A program made the translations under genes and the position numbers. From assembly GCF_024809975.1 (NCBI RefSeq), contig NZ_JANUDY010000001.1, forward strand, positions 682,001 to 746,000: a DNA stretch of 64,000 bases, given 5' to 3'. A model generated the notes under the pieces. That model saw only the letters and a program-made list of their open reading frames with translations, did not search any database and was not told where the DNA came from. Source of the DNA: Comamonas sp. BIGb0152. Its GTDB lineage: Bacteria > Pseudomonadota > Gammaproteobacteria > Burkholderiales > Burkholderiaceae_C. Shown piece after piece: positions 56,011 to 64,000 of this stretch (its first letter is position 1; every line of letters begins with the position of its first letter).

Positions 56011-56507
56011 ACCGCCTCCTTGACCACATCGGCCACGGGCGCGCCGGTCAGCGCCTCCAGATCGGCGGGCGCCAGCGCAAAAACCCCATTCGGATGGCCC
56101 GCCGCCGCCCAGATCTGCGCAAAGCGGAACAGCTCGCGGTCGATCAGGGTCACCGGCTGGGTCACATGGCCGACCGGGGAGACTCCACCAATCGCAAAGC
56201 CGGTGCGGGCTTTGACAAAATCGGCATCCGCCCGGCCCACGGGGCCCACCAGCGCGGCCACCTTGGCCTCGTCCACGCGGCAGTCACCCGAGGTGATGAC
56301 CAGCACGCAGGCATCGTCCATCTTGCGGCGAAAAATAATGCTCTTGGCGATCTGGCCCAGCGCAATGCCCAGCGCATCGGCCGCTTCCTGGGCCGTGCGC
56401 GCTGCCACCTCCAGCATCTGCGGCCCATGCGGATGGCCCTTGTCCTGCAGCACCCTGGCTACCCGCTGTACCCCTTCGGGCAGGCTCAGCAACTCCGCTC
56501 CACACAT
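56007..56507 (-). CDS. YbaK/EbsC-family aminoacyl-tRNA deacylase
   Basis: A 166-aa protein of the trans-editing family related to the INS domain of ProRS. Visible motifs are AAQIAKSII-like GQIAKSIIFRRK (conserved Lys), VLVITSGDCRVDEAKV, and the GXXP-type loop GFAIGGVSPVGH. Such proteins remove mischarged amino acids from tRNA (often Cys- or Ala-tRNA-Pro). Which tRNA this one edits cannot be read. Confidence 0.88.
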   Translation of the reverse strand: MCGAELLSLPEGVQRVARVLQDKGHPHGPQMLEVAARTAQEAADALGIALGQIAKSIIFRRKMDDACVLVITSGDCRVDEAKVAALVGPVGRADADFVKARTGFAIGGVSPVGHVTQPVTLIDRELFRFAQIWAAAGHPNGVFALAPADLEALTGAPVADVVKEAV

Positions 56508-56592
56508 GGTTTGACTCCTTGTTAAGCCGTGATTGTGCCGATTTGCACCCCCCGCTGCAGCGCTCCGGGCATTCGCGACTGGTCTCAGCCCT

Positions 56593-57504
56593 TTAACCCG
56601 CGCGCTTGTTCATCAGCGCCACGGCCACGCGCGAGTTGGGCTTGCGCTGCAAAAAGTCGCTGATGTAGATGCCCGCATCGACCAGCTTGTCCAGGTCAAT
56701 GCCGGTCTCGATGCCCATGCCCTGCAGCATGTAGACCAGGTCTTCGGTGGCGACATTGCCGGTGGCACCCTTGGCATAAGGGCAGCCGCCCAAACCCGCA
56801 ATGGACGACTGGAAGTTCCAGATGCCCATCTCCAGCGATGCCAAGGTGTTGGGCAAGGCCTGGCCATAGGTGTCATGGAAATGCCCGCTCACCTGGTCCA
56901 CGCTGAAATACTGCAAGGTCGCCTCCAGCGCCTTTTGCACCTTGATCGGCGTGCCCACGCCAATGGTGTCGGCTACATCGACGCGCTCCACGCCAATGCC
57001 CTTCATCAGCTCAGCCAAATAGGCCACGCGCGATGGTGCAATCTCACCCTCATACGGGCAGCCCACCGTGCAGCTCATCGCGCCGCGCACCGCAATGCCA
57101 GCCGCCTTGGCGGCGGCCACCACGGGCGCAAAGCGCTCGATGCTCTCGGCAATCGAGCAGTTGATATTGCGCTGGCTGAAGGCCTCGCTGGCCGCGCCAA
57201 ACACCACGATTTCATCGGGCTGGGAGGCCACGGCCGCTTCATAGCCCTTCAGGTTCGGCGTCAGCACCGAATAGCGCACCCCGGCCTTGCGCGCCAGCCC
57301 CGCCATCACCTCGGCGTTGTCGCCCATCTGGGGCACCCACTTGGGGCTGACAAAGCTGGTCACCTCGATTTCGGTCAGGCCCGCATCTTGCAGCCGGTGC
57401 GTCAATTCGATTTTCACAGCGGCAGGAACGGGCGATTTCTCGTTTTGCAGGCCGTCACGGGGGCCGACATCAATCAATTGAACGCGTTGGGGGTAGCGGG
57501 CCAT
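56593..57504 (-). CDS. mvaB: Hydroxymethylglutaryl-CoA lyase
   Basis: Cleaves HMG-CoA to acetoacetate and acetyl-CoA, the last step of leucine catabolism. The 303-aa TIM-barrel protein has VGPRDGLQNE (metal and base residues), EVTSFVSPKWVPQMGD, SCTVGCPYEG, the metal histidines in GHFHDTYGQAL, and the catalytic Cys loop GLGGCPYAKGATGN. AGGAG lies 7 nt before the ATG. Works with the carboxylase and hydratase genes encoded upstream on the same strand. Confidence 0.96.
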   Translation of the reverse strand: MARYPQRVQLIDVGPRDGLQNEKSPVPAAVKIELTHRLQDAGLTEIEVTSFVSPKWVPQMGDNAEVMAGLARKAGVRYSVLTPNLKGYEAAVASQPDEIVVFGAASEAFSQRNINCSIAESIERFAPVVAAAKAAGIAVRGAMSCTVGCPYEGEIAPSRVAYLAELMKGIGVERVDVADTIGVGTPIKVQKALEATLQYFSVDQVSGHFHDTYGQALPNTLASLEMGIWNFQSSIAGLGGCPYAKGATGNVATEDLVYMLQGMGIETGIDLDKLVDAGIYISDFLQRKPNSRVAVALMNKRAG

Positions 57505-57548
57505 GGGGCGTCTCCTGGGGGTTTTCTGGGGTAAACGGGGGGTCGGAT

Positions 57549-58472
57549 TCAGTATCCGCGATCGGCATAGACCATGCCGCCAGGCTTCTCACCTGCGGCA
57601 AAGGCCTGGAGCTTGTGCAGGATCTGCAGCAAGGTCTCCTCGGGCAAGGTGCGGGCAGAGCTGTGCGGCGTGATGCGAATCTGGGGGTGCTGCCAGAACG
57701 GGTGCGCAGCGGGCAGCGGCTCGGTGCGGAACACATCCAAGGTGGCGCCTGCCACCTGGCCACTGTCCAGCGCGGCCAGCAGGTCGGCATCCACCAGGTG
57801 CGCGCCACGCGCCACATTGACCACATAGGCGCCCGGCTGCAGCTGCGCCAGCAGGCCGGCATCGATGATGTTCTCGGTCTGCGCCGTCAGCGGAAGCAGG
57901 TTGACGAGGATGCGCGTGGAACGCAAAAAGACCGGCAGCTGCGCCATGCCGGCAAAGCACTGCACGCCGGCGACCTGCTTGGGTGAGCGGCTCCAGCCGC
58001 GCACCGGAAAATCAAACTGCGCCACCGCCTGGGCCACGCGCTCGCCCAGCACACCCAGGCCCATCACGCCAACGGGAAAGTCGCTGCGCAAGCGCAAGGG
58101 CTGCTGGGCCCAGACGCCAGCGCTTTGCTGTGCCCGGTACGGCGCCAGGTCGCGAAAATGGTCGATGACCGCATGGCAGACATACTCGGCCATCTGCACC
58201 GCCATGCCAGCGTCTTCCAGCCGCAGCACTGGCACACCCGGGGGCAGCTGGCGCGCAAACAGCGCATCCACCCCGGCGCCCATATTGAAGATGGCCTTGA
58301 GGCCCGCGCCTTGCTCGTCCAACAGCTGCTGCGGCGGCTTCCAGACCAGCGCGTAATCGGCCTGGGCCATGCCAGGCGTCCAGCCGCTGGCTTCTGCCTG
58401 GGGCAGGTGCAGGCGAATGGCGTCCAGCCAGGGCTGCAAGTCGTCGCTTTCGGTATAGACGAGAATTTTCAT
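57549..58472 (-). CDS. GhrA-like glyoxylate/hydroxypyruvate reductase
   Basis: A 307-aa member of the D-isomer-specific 2-hydroxyacid dehydrogenases. The NAD(P)-binding motif is VGVMGLGVLGERVA; NVARGAHLVDADLLAAL gives the catalytic Arg, LDVFRTEPLP the Glu region, and ITPHSSA the His. The sequence is of the GhrA/YcdW type. It sits between HMG-CoA lyase and the carboxylase alpha gene, where it has no obvious role in leucine breakdown, and may simply be a co-transcribed passenger. Confidence 0.88.
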   Translation of the reverse strand: MKILVYTESDDLQPWLDAIRLHLPQAEASGWTPGMAQADYALVWKPPQQLLDEQGAGLKAIFNMGAGVDALFARQLPPGVPVLRLEDAGMAVQMAEYVCHAVIDHFRDLAPYRAQQSAGVWAQQPLRLRSDFPVGVMGLGVLGERVAQAVAQFDFPVRGWSRSPKQVAGVQCFAGMAQLPVFLRSTRILVNLLPLTAQTENIIDAGLLAQLQPGAYVVNVARGAHLVDADLLAALDSGQVAGATLDVFRTEPLPAAHPFWQHPQIRITPHSSARTLPEETLLQILHKLQAFAAGEKPGGMVYADRGY

Positions 58473-58531
58473 GGCCGGGATTTCAGCACAGAAAAGGGCG
58501 CTGCGCGGTCACAGACAGCGCAGCGACCGCT

Positions 58532-60541
58532 TCAGGAAGCCGTGACCTGGAGCTTGAGCAGCTCCGAGCCTTCGGTCACCTGGTCGCCGGGCGCAAACAG
58601 CAGCTCCAGCACCTCGCCGTCGGCGGGGGCTGCAATCGTGTGCTCCATCTTCATCGCTTCCATCACCGCTAGCGGCTGGCCCTTGCTGACCTTGTCGCCC
58701 GCCTTCACCGCAAACGACACCACCTTGCCCGGCATCGGCGCGGTCAAACGCCCGCCTTCGCTGCCCGCCTCACCGGCATGGGCCAGCGCATCAAAGGCGG
58801 TGATCTCAGCCGCGCCACGTGGTGCGAACACATGCACCACCTCGCCTTGCTGCCAGGTCTGCACTTGGTCGCGCTGGCCGTTGAACTGCAGCTCCACCAG
58901 CTCGCCGTTAGGGCTGAACTGCAGCGGGCCCGTGGCATCGCCCACCGTCAGCACCAGGCCAGCGGCCTCATAGCGCAGGGCTGCCTGCAATTTATCGCCA
59001 CCAAACTCAAAGTCAAAACGGCGCTCGGTCACCCCATGCGACTGCCAGCCATCACGGCGGCTAAAGGGGTCGTGGCTCTGGGTCGCGCGCTCCTGCAGCA
59101 GCTCGGCCACCACGGCCGCAGCGGCAGCGGTGTCGGCGCCCAGGCCGCGTTGTTTGAAGAGCAGTGCCTCCTCGCGCTGGATCAGTGCCGTATCGAGCTT
59201 GGCCTGGCCAAACGACGGCGTGGCCAGGATATGGCGCAGAAACTGCACATTGGTCTGCAGACCGACGATGCGCACCGCAGCCAGCGCCGCATCCAGCCGC
59301 GCCAGCGCCTGGGCGCGGTCGGCGCCATGCACGATGAGCTTGGCGATCATGCTGTCGTAGAAGGGGCTGATGGCATCGCCTTCGCGCACCCCATCGTCAA
59401 TACGCACATCGCTGACACCGAAGCTGCTGCAATCGGGCTTGCGGTAGACATGCAAGGTGCCGGTGGCGGGCAGGAAGTTGTTGTCCGGGTTCTCGGCGCA
59501 GATGCGCGCTTCGATCGCGTGGCCGGAGATCTTCAGCGCCGCCTGCTGCTTGGGCAGCGGCTGGCCGTTGGCCACCTGCAATTGCCACTGCACCAGGTCT
59601 TCGCCAGTGATGGCCTCGGTCACCGGGTGCTCGACCTGCAGGCGGGTGTTCATTTCCATGAAGTAGAACTTCATCGCCTCGGGCTGGTCGTAGCCGCCAG
59701 GCTGCTCGACGATGAATTCCACCGTGCCGGCACCCACATAGCCCACGGCCTTGGCAGCCGCCACGGCCGCCTCGCCCATCTGCTGGCGCAGCGCGGCGGT
59801 CATGCCGGGCGCTGGCGCTTCTTCCAGCACCTTCTGGTGGCGGCGCTGCACCGAGCAATCGCGCTCGAAGAGATACACGCAGTTGCCCTGCGAATCGCCA
59901 AACACCTGGATCTCGATATGGCGGGGGCGCAGCACGTATTTTTCGATCAGCACCGCATCGTTGCTAAAGCTGTTGATGGCCTCGCGCTTGCAGGACTCCA
60001 GCGCGGCGGCAAAGTCTTCGCTCTTTTCCACCAGGCGCATGCCTTTGCCACCACCGCCGGCACTGGCCTTGATCAGCACCGGGTAGCCAATGCGGTCGGC
60101 CTCCCCGTGCAGCATGGCCGGGTCCTGGCCCGCGCCGTGGTAGCCGGGCACCAGCGGCACACCGGCCTTTTCCATCAGCTGCTTGGATTCGGCCTTCAGG
60201 CCCATCGCGCGGATGGCCTGGGCAGGCGGGCCGATGAACACCAGGCCAGCAGCGGCGCAGGCCACGGCAAAGTCTTCGTTCTCGCTCAAGAAGCCGTAGC
60301 CAGGGTGGATGGCCTGGGCGCCGGTGGCCTTGGCGGCCTCAATGATGCGTTCCCAGCGCAGGTAGCTGTCCTTGGGGGCGCTGCCGCCGATGTGTACGGA
60401 CTCGTCGCAGGCCGCCACATGCTTGGCATGCGCGTCAGCGTCGGAGTAGACGGCCACGGTCTTGACACCCATGCGGCGGGCCGTAGCGGCAACACGGCAG
60501 GCAATCTCACCCCGGTTGGCGATCAAAATTTTCGAGAACAT
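58532..60541 (-). CDS. mccA: Methylcrotonyl-CoA carboxylase biotin-containing alpha subunit
   Basis: Biotin carboxylase plus biotin carrier in one 669-aa chain. Biotin carboxylase motifs: KILIANRGEIACRV, HPGYGFLSEN, the glycine-rich ATP loop GGGGKGMR, FERDCSVQRRHQKV, and FYFMEMNTRLQVEHPVTE. The C-terminal biotinyl domain has the lysine in VMEAMKMEH. Grouping with mvaB, an enoyl-CoA hydratase and a carboxyltransferase gene points to methylcrotonyl-CoA rather than propionyl- or acetyl-CoA. A GAGGAG sequence precedes the ATG. Confidence 0.93.
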   Translation of the reverse strand: MFSKILIANRGEIACRVAATARRMGVKTVAVYSDADAHAKHVAACDESVHIGGSAPKDSYLRWERIIEAAKATGAQAIHPGYGFLSENEDFAVACAAAGLVFIGPPAQAIRAMGLKAESKQLMEKAGVPLVPGYHGAGQDPAMLHGEADRIGYPVLIKASAGGGGKGMRLVEKSEDFAAALESCKREAINSFSNDAVLIEKYVLRPRHIEIQVFGDSQGNCVYLFERDCSVQRRHQKVLEEAPAPGMTAALRQQMGEAAVAAAKAVGYVGAGTVEFIVEQPGGYDQPEAMKFYFMEMNTRLQVEHPVTEAITGEDLVQWQLQVANGQPLPKQQAALKISGHAIEARICAENPDNNFLPATGTLHVYRKPDCSSFGVSDVRIDDGVREGDAISPFYDSMIAKLIVHGADRAQALARLDAALAAVRIVGLQTNVQFLRHILATPSFGQAKLDTALIQREEALLFKQRGLGADTAAAAAVVAELLQERATQSHDPFSRRDGWQSHGVTERRFDFEFGGDKLQAALRYEAAGLVLTVGDATGPLQFSPNGELVELQFNGQRDQVQTWQQGEVVHVFAPRGAAEITAFDALAHAGEAGSEGGRLTAPMPGKVVSFAVKAGDKVSKGQPLAVMEAMKMEHTIAAPADGEVLELLFAPGDQVTEGSELLKLQVTAS

Positions 60542-60596
60542 AGAACAATCTCCTCAGTCTTTTTCCTGACCCCAGCCCGCCTTCGCAAGCCCTCGG

Positions 60597-61376
60597 TCAA
60601 TATCGTTGGTTATCCGCGCCCGTGGCGGCCAGGGCCACCGGCTCTTCATGGCCCAGCCACCGGCGAATCCGGCGCACTACGGCCCGCAAAAACTTCCACA
60701 AGGTCCAGGTCAGCACCCACATCAACACCAGCACCACGGCCAACGCCACCGCAAACACCAGCGGGTGGTTGATCGCCAGCCACACCGCACCGATCGAGAC
60801 CCCATCCTCCAGCAGGCTCGCGCCCCAGTTGGAGAACGGCTCCGGGCTGGTGTTGATCGCCGCGCGCGTGGTGGTCTTGGCCACCTGGCTGCTCAGCGCC
60901 AAGGTGCCGCCCATCAGCGCAGCGGCGGTGGCCATCGTCGCGTTGTCGGTGCCAAATACGCTGGCCGCCAAGGCCGCGCCTGCGGGCACTCGCACCACGC
61001 TTTGCACCACATCCCAGGCCGAATCCACACCGGGAATCTTGTCGGCAAAGAACTCGACAAACAGCAGCGCACCGCTGATGAACAGGATCACCGGCTGCTG
61101 CAGCACCGTCAGCCCACCGGGCAGTTGCAGCACGTCCGTCGCGCCCAGCATGCCCGTCACAAACACCACCGCGTAGAGCCGAAAGCCACTGGCCCAGCCC
61201 AGCGCCGCAGCCAGGGCCATCAGCTGGCCCCAGTCCCACTGCGCCATGGCCTGGCCCACTTGGCCTGCCGCCTGGCCGACCTGGTCGGCCGCCTGCCCCA
61301 CCGTTTGGGCGGTGTCCTTGTCCAGATGCAGGCCGATGCCGTGCAGCCAGGTGACGATGGTGTTCCAGATATCCAT
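60597..61376 (-). CDS. DUF4126 membrane protein
   Basis: A 259-aa integral membrane protein. After a hydrophilic N-terminal stretch with a repeated VGQAA pattern (QTVGQAADQVGQAAGQVGQAM), it has about five hydrophobic segments and the DUF4126 features GWASGFRLYAVVFVTGMLG, KIPGVDSAWDVVQ and TTTRAAINTSPEPFSNWGAS. Function unknown. Located between two leucine-catabolism genes and in the same orientation; the link may be incidental. Confidence 0.85.
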   Translation of the reverse strand: MDIWNTIVTWLHGIGLHLDKDTAQTVGQAADQVGQAAGQVGQAMAQWDWGQLMALAAALGWASGFRLYAVVFVTGMLGATDVLQLPGGLTVLQQPVILFISGALLFVEFFADKIPGVDSAWDVVQSVVRVPAGAALAASVFGTDNATMATAAALMGGTLALSSQVAKTTTRAAINTSPEPFSNWGASLLEDGVSIGAVWLAINHPLVFAVALAVVLVLMWVLTWTLWKFLRAVVRRIRRWLGHEEPVALAATGADNQRY

Positions 61377-61468
61377 GGTGGTGCTCCTCAGTGCCAGTCA
61401 GCAAACGCGCTGTTTATAGCGCCAATGCCTGCTTGCTGTCTGCCATCCAAAGCCGTTTTTTGGAGCCC

Positions 61469-62257
61469 TTAGCCTCCCAGCCAGCTGGGTTTGCGTTTGT
61501 TCAAGAATGCCTGCACGCCTTCCTTGCCTTCGGCGCTGGAGCGGATGTCGGCAATGCCGGCCACCGTCTCGGCAATCAATGCGGCATCCACCTCGCGGCC
61601 AGCGACATCGATCACCAGCTTTTTGCAGGCCTGCACCGCTGCCGGGCTGGCGCTCAGCAGGTGCTTGAGCAGACCGTCCACAGCGCTGTCCAGTGCCTCG
61701 GCCTCCACCACCTGGTGCACAAAGCCGCTGCGCAGCGCTTCGGCGGCGTCAAAGCGCTCGCCGGTCAGAAAGTAGCGGTGCGCGGCACGTGCGCCCATGG
61801 CACGGATCACATAGGGGCTGATGGTGGCCGGGATCAGGCCGATCTTCACCTCGCTCAGGCAAAAACCGGCGTGGCTGGCCGCCACCGCCATGTCGCAGCA
61901 AGCCACCAGGCCCATGCCACCGGCGTAGACATCGCCTTGCACCCGCGCAATCGTGGGTTTGGGGCAGGTGTAGATCACGCGCAGCATCTCGGCAAGCTTG
62001 CCAGCATCGACCAGGTTCTCGTCACGGCTGTAATCGGCCATGGCGCGCATCCAGTTCAGGTTGGCGCCGGCGCAAAAGGCCGGGCCCTCGGCGGCCAGCA
62101 CCACGGCGCGAACCTGGGCCTGCTCGCCCACCCAGGTAAAGGCCCGGGTGATGTCGGCAATCACCTCGTCGCTGAAGGCATTGCGCACATCGGGCTGGGT
62201 CAGGGTGATGGTGGCCACCGGGCCGGCGGCTTCAACGGTCAGAAATGTGCTTTTCAT
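61469..62257 (-). CDS. liuC: Enoyl-CoA hydratase, probably methylglutaconyl-CoA hydratase
   Basis: Crotonase-fold enzyme of 262 aa. The oxyanion-hole motifs are FCAGANLNWM and QGDVYAGGMGLVACCDMAVA; the catalytic Glu of hydratases fits LSEVKIGLIPATISPYV. The A-x-L-N-W-M sequence after the first motif is typical of methylglutaconyl-CoA hydratase in liu clusters. It lies 23 nt after the carboxyltransferase gene and its product would feed HMG-CoA lyase. Confidence 0.9.
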   Translation of the reverse strand: MKSTFLTVEAAGPVATITLTQPDVRNAFSDEVIADITRAFTWVGEQAQVRAVVLAAEGPAFCAGANLNWMRAMADYSRDENLVDAGKLAEMLRVIYTCPKPTIARVQGDVYAGGMGLVACCDMAVAASHAGFCLSEVKIGLIPATISPYVIRAMGARAAHRYFLTGERFDAAEALRSGFVHQVVEAEALDSAVDGLLKHLLSASPAAVQACKKLVIDVAGREVDAALIAETVAGIADIRSSAEGKEGVQAFLNKRKPSWLGG

Positions 62258-62280
62258 GGTGTCCTCTCTGTCTCAGAGCC

Positions 62281-63888
62281 TTACATGCGGAAGACGCCAA
62301 ACTTGGTGTCCTCAATCGGCGCATTGCGCGTGGCCGCCAGGCCCAGCGCCAGCACGCGGCGGGTGTCGGCGGGGTCGATGACACCGTCATCCCACAGCCG
62401 GGCCGAGGCGTAGTAGGGATGGCCCTGGTCCTCGTACTGCTGGCGGATGGGGGCCTTGAAGGCCTCTTCCTCCTCCGCCGTCCAGGCACCGCCCCGGCCT
62501 TCGATGCCATCGCGCTTCACGGTAGCCAGCACGCTGGCCGCCTGCTCGCCGCCCATGACGCTGATGCGCGCATTCGGCCACATCCACAAAAAGCGCGGGC
62601 TGTAGGCCCGGCCACACATGCCATAGTTGCCGGCGCCAAAGCTGCCGCCGATGATGATGGTGAACTTGGGCACGCTGGCCGTGGCCACCGCCGTCACCAG
62701 CTTGGCGCCATGGCGGGCAATGCCCTCGTTCTCGTACTTGCGGCCGACCATGAAGCCAGTGATGTTCTGCAGGAACAGCAGCGGAATCTTGCGCTGGCAG
62801 CACAGCTCGATAAAGTGCGCGCCCTTGACGGCCGATTCGCTGAACAAAATGCCGTTGTTGGCGATGATGCCCACCTCCATGCCCTCGACCCGGGCAAAGC
62901 CGCAGACCAGGGTGGCGCCAAAGCGGGCTTTGAACTCGTCAAAATCGCTGCCATCGACAATGCGGGCGATGATCTCGCGCACATCAAAAGGCTTGCGGGT
63001 ATCGACCGGGATCACGCCATACAGCTCTTCAGTCGGGTAGGCCGGTGCCTGCGGTGCCTTGTCCGCCGGGTTGGGCTGCTTGGCCTTGTTCAGGTGGCTG
63101 ACGGCCTTGCGGGCCAGCGCCAGTGCATGGGTGTCGTTGTCGGCCAGGTGGTCGGCCACGCCCGACAGGCGCGTGTGCACATCGCCACCGCCCAGGTCTT
63201 CAGCGCTCACCACTTCGCCCGTAGCGGCTTTGACCAGCGGTGGGCCGCCCAAAAAGATCGTGCCCTGGTTCTTCACGATGATGGACTCGTCGCTCATCGC
63301 CGGCACATAGGCGCCGCCGGCGGTGCAGGAGCCCATGACCACGGCGATCTGGGCAATGCCCTGGGCGGACATATTGGCCTGGTTATAGAAGATGCGGCCA
63401 AAGTGCTCGCGGTCGGGGAAGACCTCGTCTTGATTTGGCAGGTTGGCGCCGCCCGAGTCGACCAGGTAGATGCAGGGCAGGCGGTTTTGCGCAGCCACCT
63501 CTTGGGCGCGCAAATGCTTTTTGACCGTCATCGGGTAGTAGGTGCCGCCTTTGACCGTGGCATCATTGCAGACGATCATGCAGTCCACCCCACTGACGCG
63601 GCCCACGCCGGCGATCAGGCCCGCGCCGGGCGCATCGTTGTTGTACATGTTCAGCGCGGCCAGTGGCGCCAGCTCCAAAAAGGGCGTGCCCGGGTCCAGC
63701 AGCATCTGCACGCGGTCACGCGGCAGCAGCTTGCCACGGCCCAGGTGCTTGGCGCGTGCGGCTTCACCGCCGCCCTGCGCCACCTTGGCGGACTGGGCCC
63801 GCAGGTCCTCCACAATGCTGCGCATGGCTTGCGCATTGGTCTGAAAATCTGCCGACCGGGCATTCAGCTGGGTTGCGAGTTTGCTCAT
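62281..63888 (-). CDS. mccB: Methylcrotonyl-CoA carboxylase carboxyltransferase (beta) subunit
   Basis: Transfers CO2 from carboxybiotin to methylcrotonyl-CoA. The 535-aa protein from the ATG at 63888 (GAGG upstream) has the two crotonase-like carboxyltransferase domains. Motifs include [74 protein letters not shown] and [38 protein letters not shown], the last two typical of MccB/LiuB. First gene of this catabolic series in the window; an isovaleryl-CoA dehydrogenase is not seen here. Confidence 0.94.
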   Translation of the reverse strand: MSKLATQLNARSADFQTNAQAMRSIVEDLRAQSAKVAQGGGEAARAKHLGRGKLLPRDRVQMLLDPGTPFLELAPLAALNMYNNDAPGAGLIAGVGRVSGVDCMIVCNDATVKGGTYYPMTVKKHLRAQEVAAQNRLPCIYLVDSGGANLPNQDEVFPDREHFGRIFYNQANMSAQGIAQIAVVMGSCTAGGAYVPAMSDESIIVKNQGTIFLGGPPLVKAATGEVVSAEDLGGGDVHTRLSGVADHLADNDTHALALARKAVSHLNKAKQPNPADKAPQAPAYPTEELYGVIPVDTRKPFDVREIIARIVDGSDFDEFKARFGATLVCGFARVEGMEVGIIANNGILFSESAVKGAHFIELCCQRKIPLLFLQNITGFMVGRKYENEGIARHGAKLVTAVATASVPKFTIIIGGSFGAGNYGMCGRAYSPRFLWMWPNARISVMGGEQAASVLATVKRDGIEGRGGAWTAEEEEAFKAPIRQQYEDQGHPYYASARLWDDGVIDPADTRRVLALGLAATRNAPIEDTKFGVFRM

Positions 63889-63970
63889 GCTTGTCCTCTT
63901 CAATGTTCTAGCGTTCCGTTCAGAAACGCGTTTTCTTTAAAAATAGTCTGCTGCTACACGAATCCGCACC

Positions 63971-64000
63971 ATGCACACTGTTGAAACCGTCCTGCTCGTC
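63971..64000 (+). CDS. Possible start of a divergent gene, cut by the window edge
   Basis: An ATG at 63971 opens a plus-strand frame (MHTVETVLLV) that runs to the edge, divergent from mccB across 82 bp. In leu/liu loci a regulator or acyl-CoA gene often sits here. Ten codons are too few to identify it, and no clear Shine-Dalgarno sequence is visible. Confidence 0.3.
   Translation, partial: MHTVETVLLV

Overview
The window is GC-rich, gene-dense chromosomal DNA of a beta-proteobacterium of the order Burkholderiales, most likely Comamonadaceae (Comamonas or a close relative). This rests on gene orders and protein types: dcw cluster, hslVU next to dksA, dapF-DUF484-xerC, a double-length UvrA, a TctAB transporter with a TctDE-type two-component system, a Gram-negative porin, and a leucine/isovalerate catabolic set. 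No rRNA, tRNA, insertion sequence, prophage or CRISPR array was seen. Apart from rnpB, no RNA gene was recognised.

Layout. (1) Positions 1-9.3 kb, minus strand: the start of the division/cell-wall cluster, mraZ-rsmH-ftsL-ftsI-murE-murF-mraY-murD, tightly overlapping, with murD running off the left edge. MurD carries an unusual N-terminal extension of about 155 residues. (2) 9.6-16.4 kb, minus: hslV-hslU, a STAS-domain protein, a DksA lacking the zinc ligands, a CobW/COG0523 metallochaperone GTPase, and an S4/pseudouridine-synthase-like protein that lacks the catalytic aspartate. (3) 16.5-29.8 kb: a compact accessory block. A two-component system diverges from a plus-strand operon encoding a TolC-like outer membrane lipoprotein, an FtsX-like ABC permease, its ATPase, an HlyD-type adaptor, a HAD phosphatase, an alpha/beta hydrolase, two SMR/EamA half-transporters and a DegT-type aminotransferase. 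This operon converges on a minus-strand operon of a class III aminotransferase, a FemAB-like acyltransferase and an arginase-fold protein. I read it as an uncharacterised pathway that makes, flips and exports an amino-modified, perhaps lipid-linked, product. It is the best candidate for an undescribed system.

(4) 30-38.8 kb: phosphatidylserine synthase, a Nudix/metallo-beta-lactamase fusion, dapF-DUF484-xerC, rnpB (minus), an AraC regulator divergent from an EamA exporter, and cysteine synthase. (5) 39-45.3 kb: the proline symporter PutP, then tctD-tctE-tctB-tctA on the minus strand without tctC. A 22-codon leader ORF with a strong Shine-Dalgarno sequence overlaps the tctB start. (6) 45.4-54.8 kb: a 1987-residue tandem UvrA with a perfect LexA-type box upstream, a porin, and an MHS-family transporter followed by a palindromic stem-loop element. 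(7) 55-63.9 kb, minus: a DsbA-fold isomerase, a DUF1289 protein, a YbaK deacylase, then HMG-CoA lyase, a GhrA-like reductase, the biotin-carboxylase subunit, a DUF4126 membrane protein, an enoyl-CoA hydratase and the carboxyltransferase subunit. Together the lyase, carboxylase subunits and hydratase would take methylcrotonyl-CoA to acetoacetate and acetyl-CoA.

Start codons were revised from the longest possible ORF wherever overlaps, Shine-Dalgarno sequences or family N-termini argued for it. All functional statements come from reading protein sequence by eye; no database search was run.
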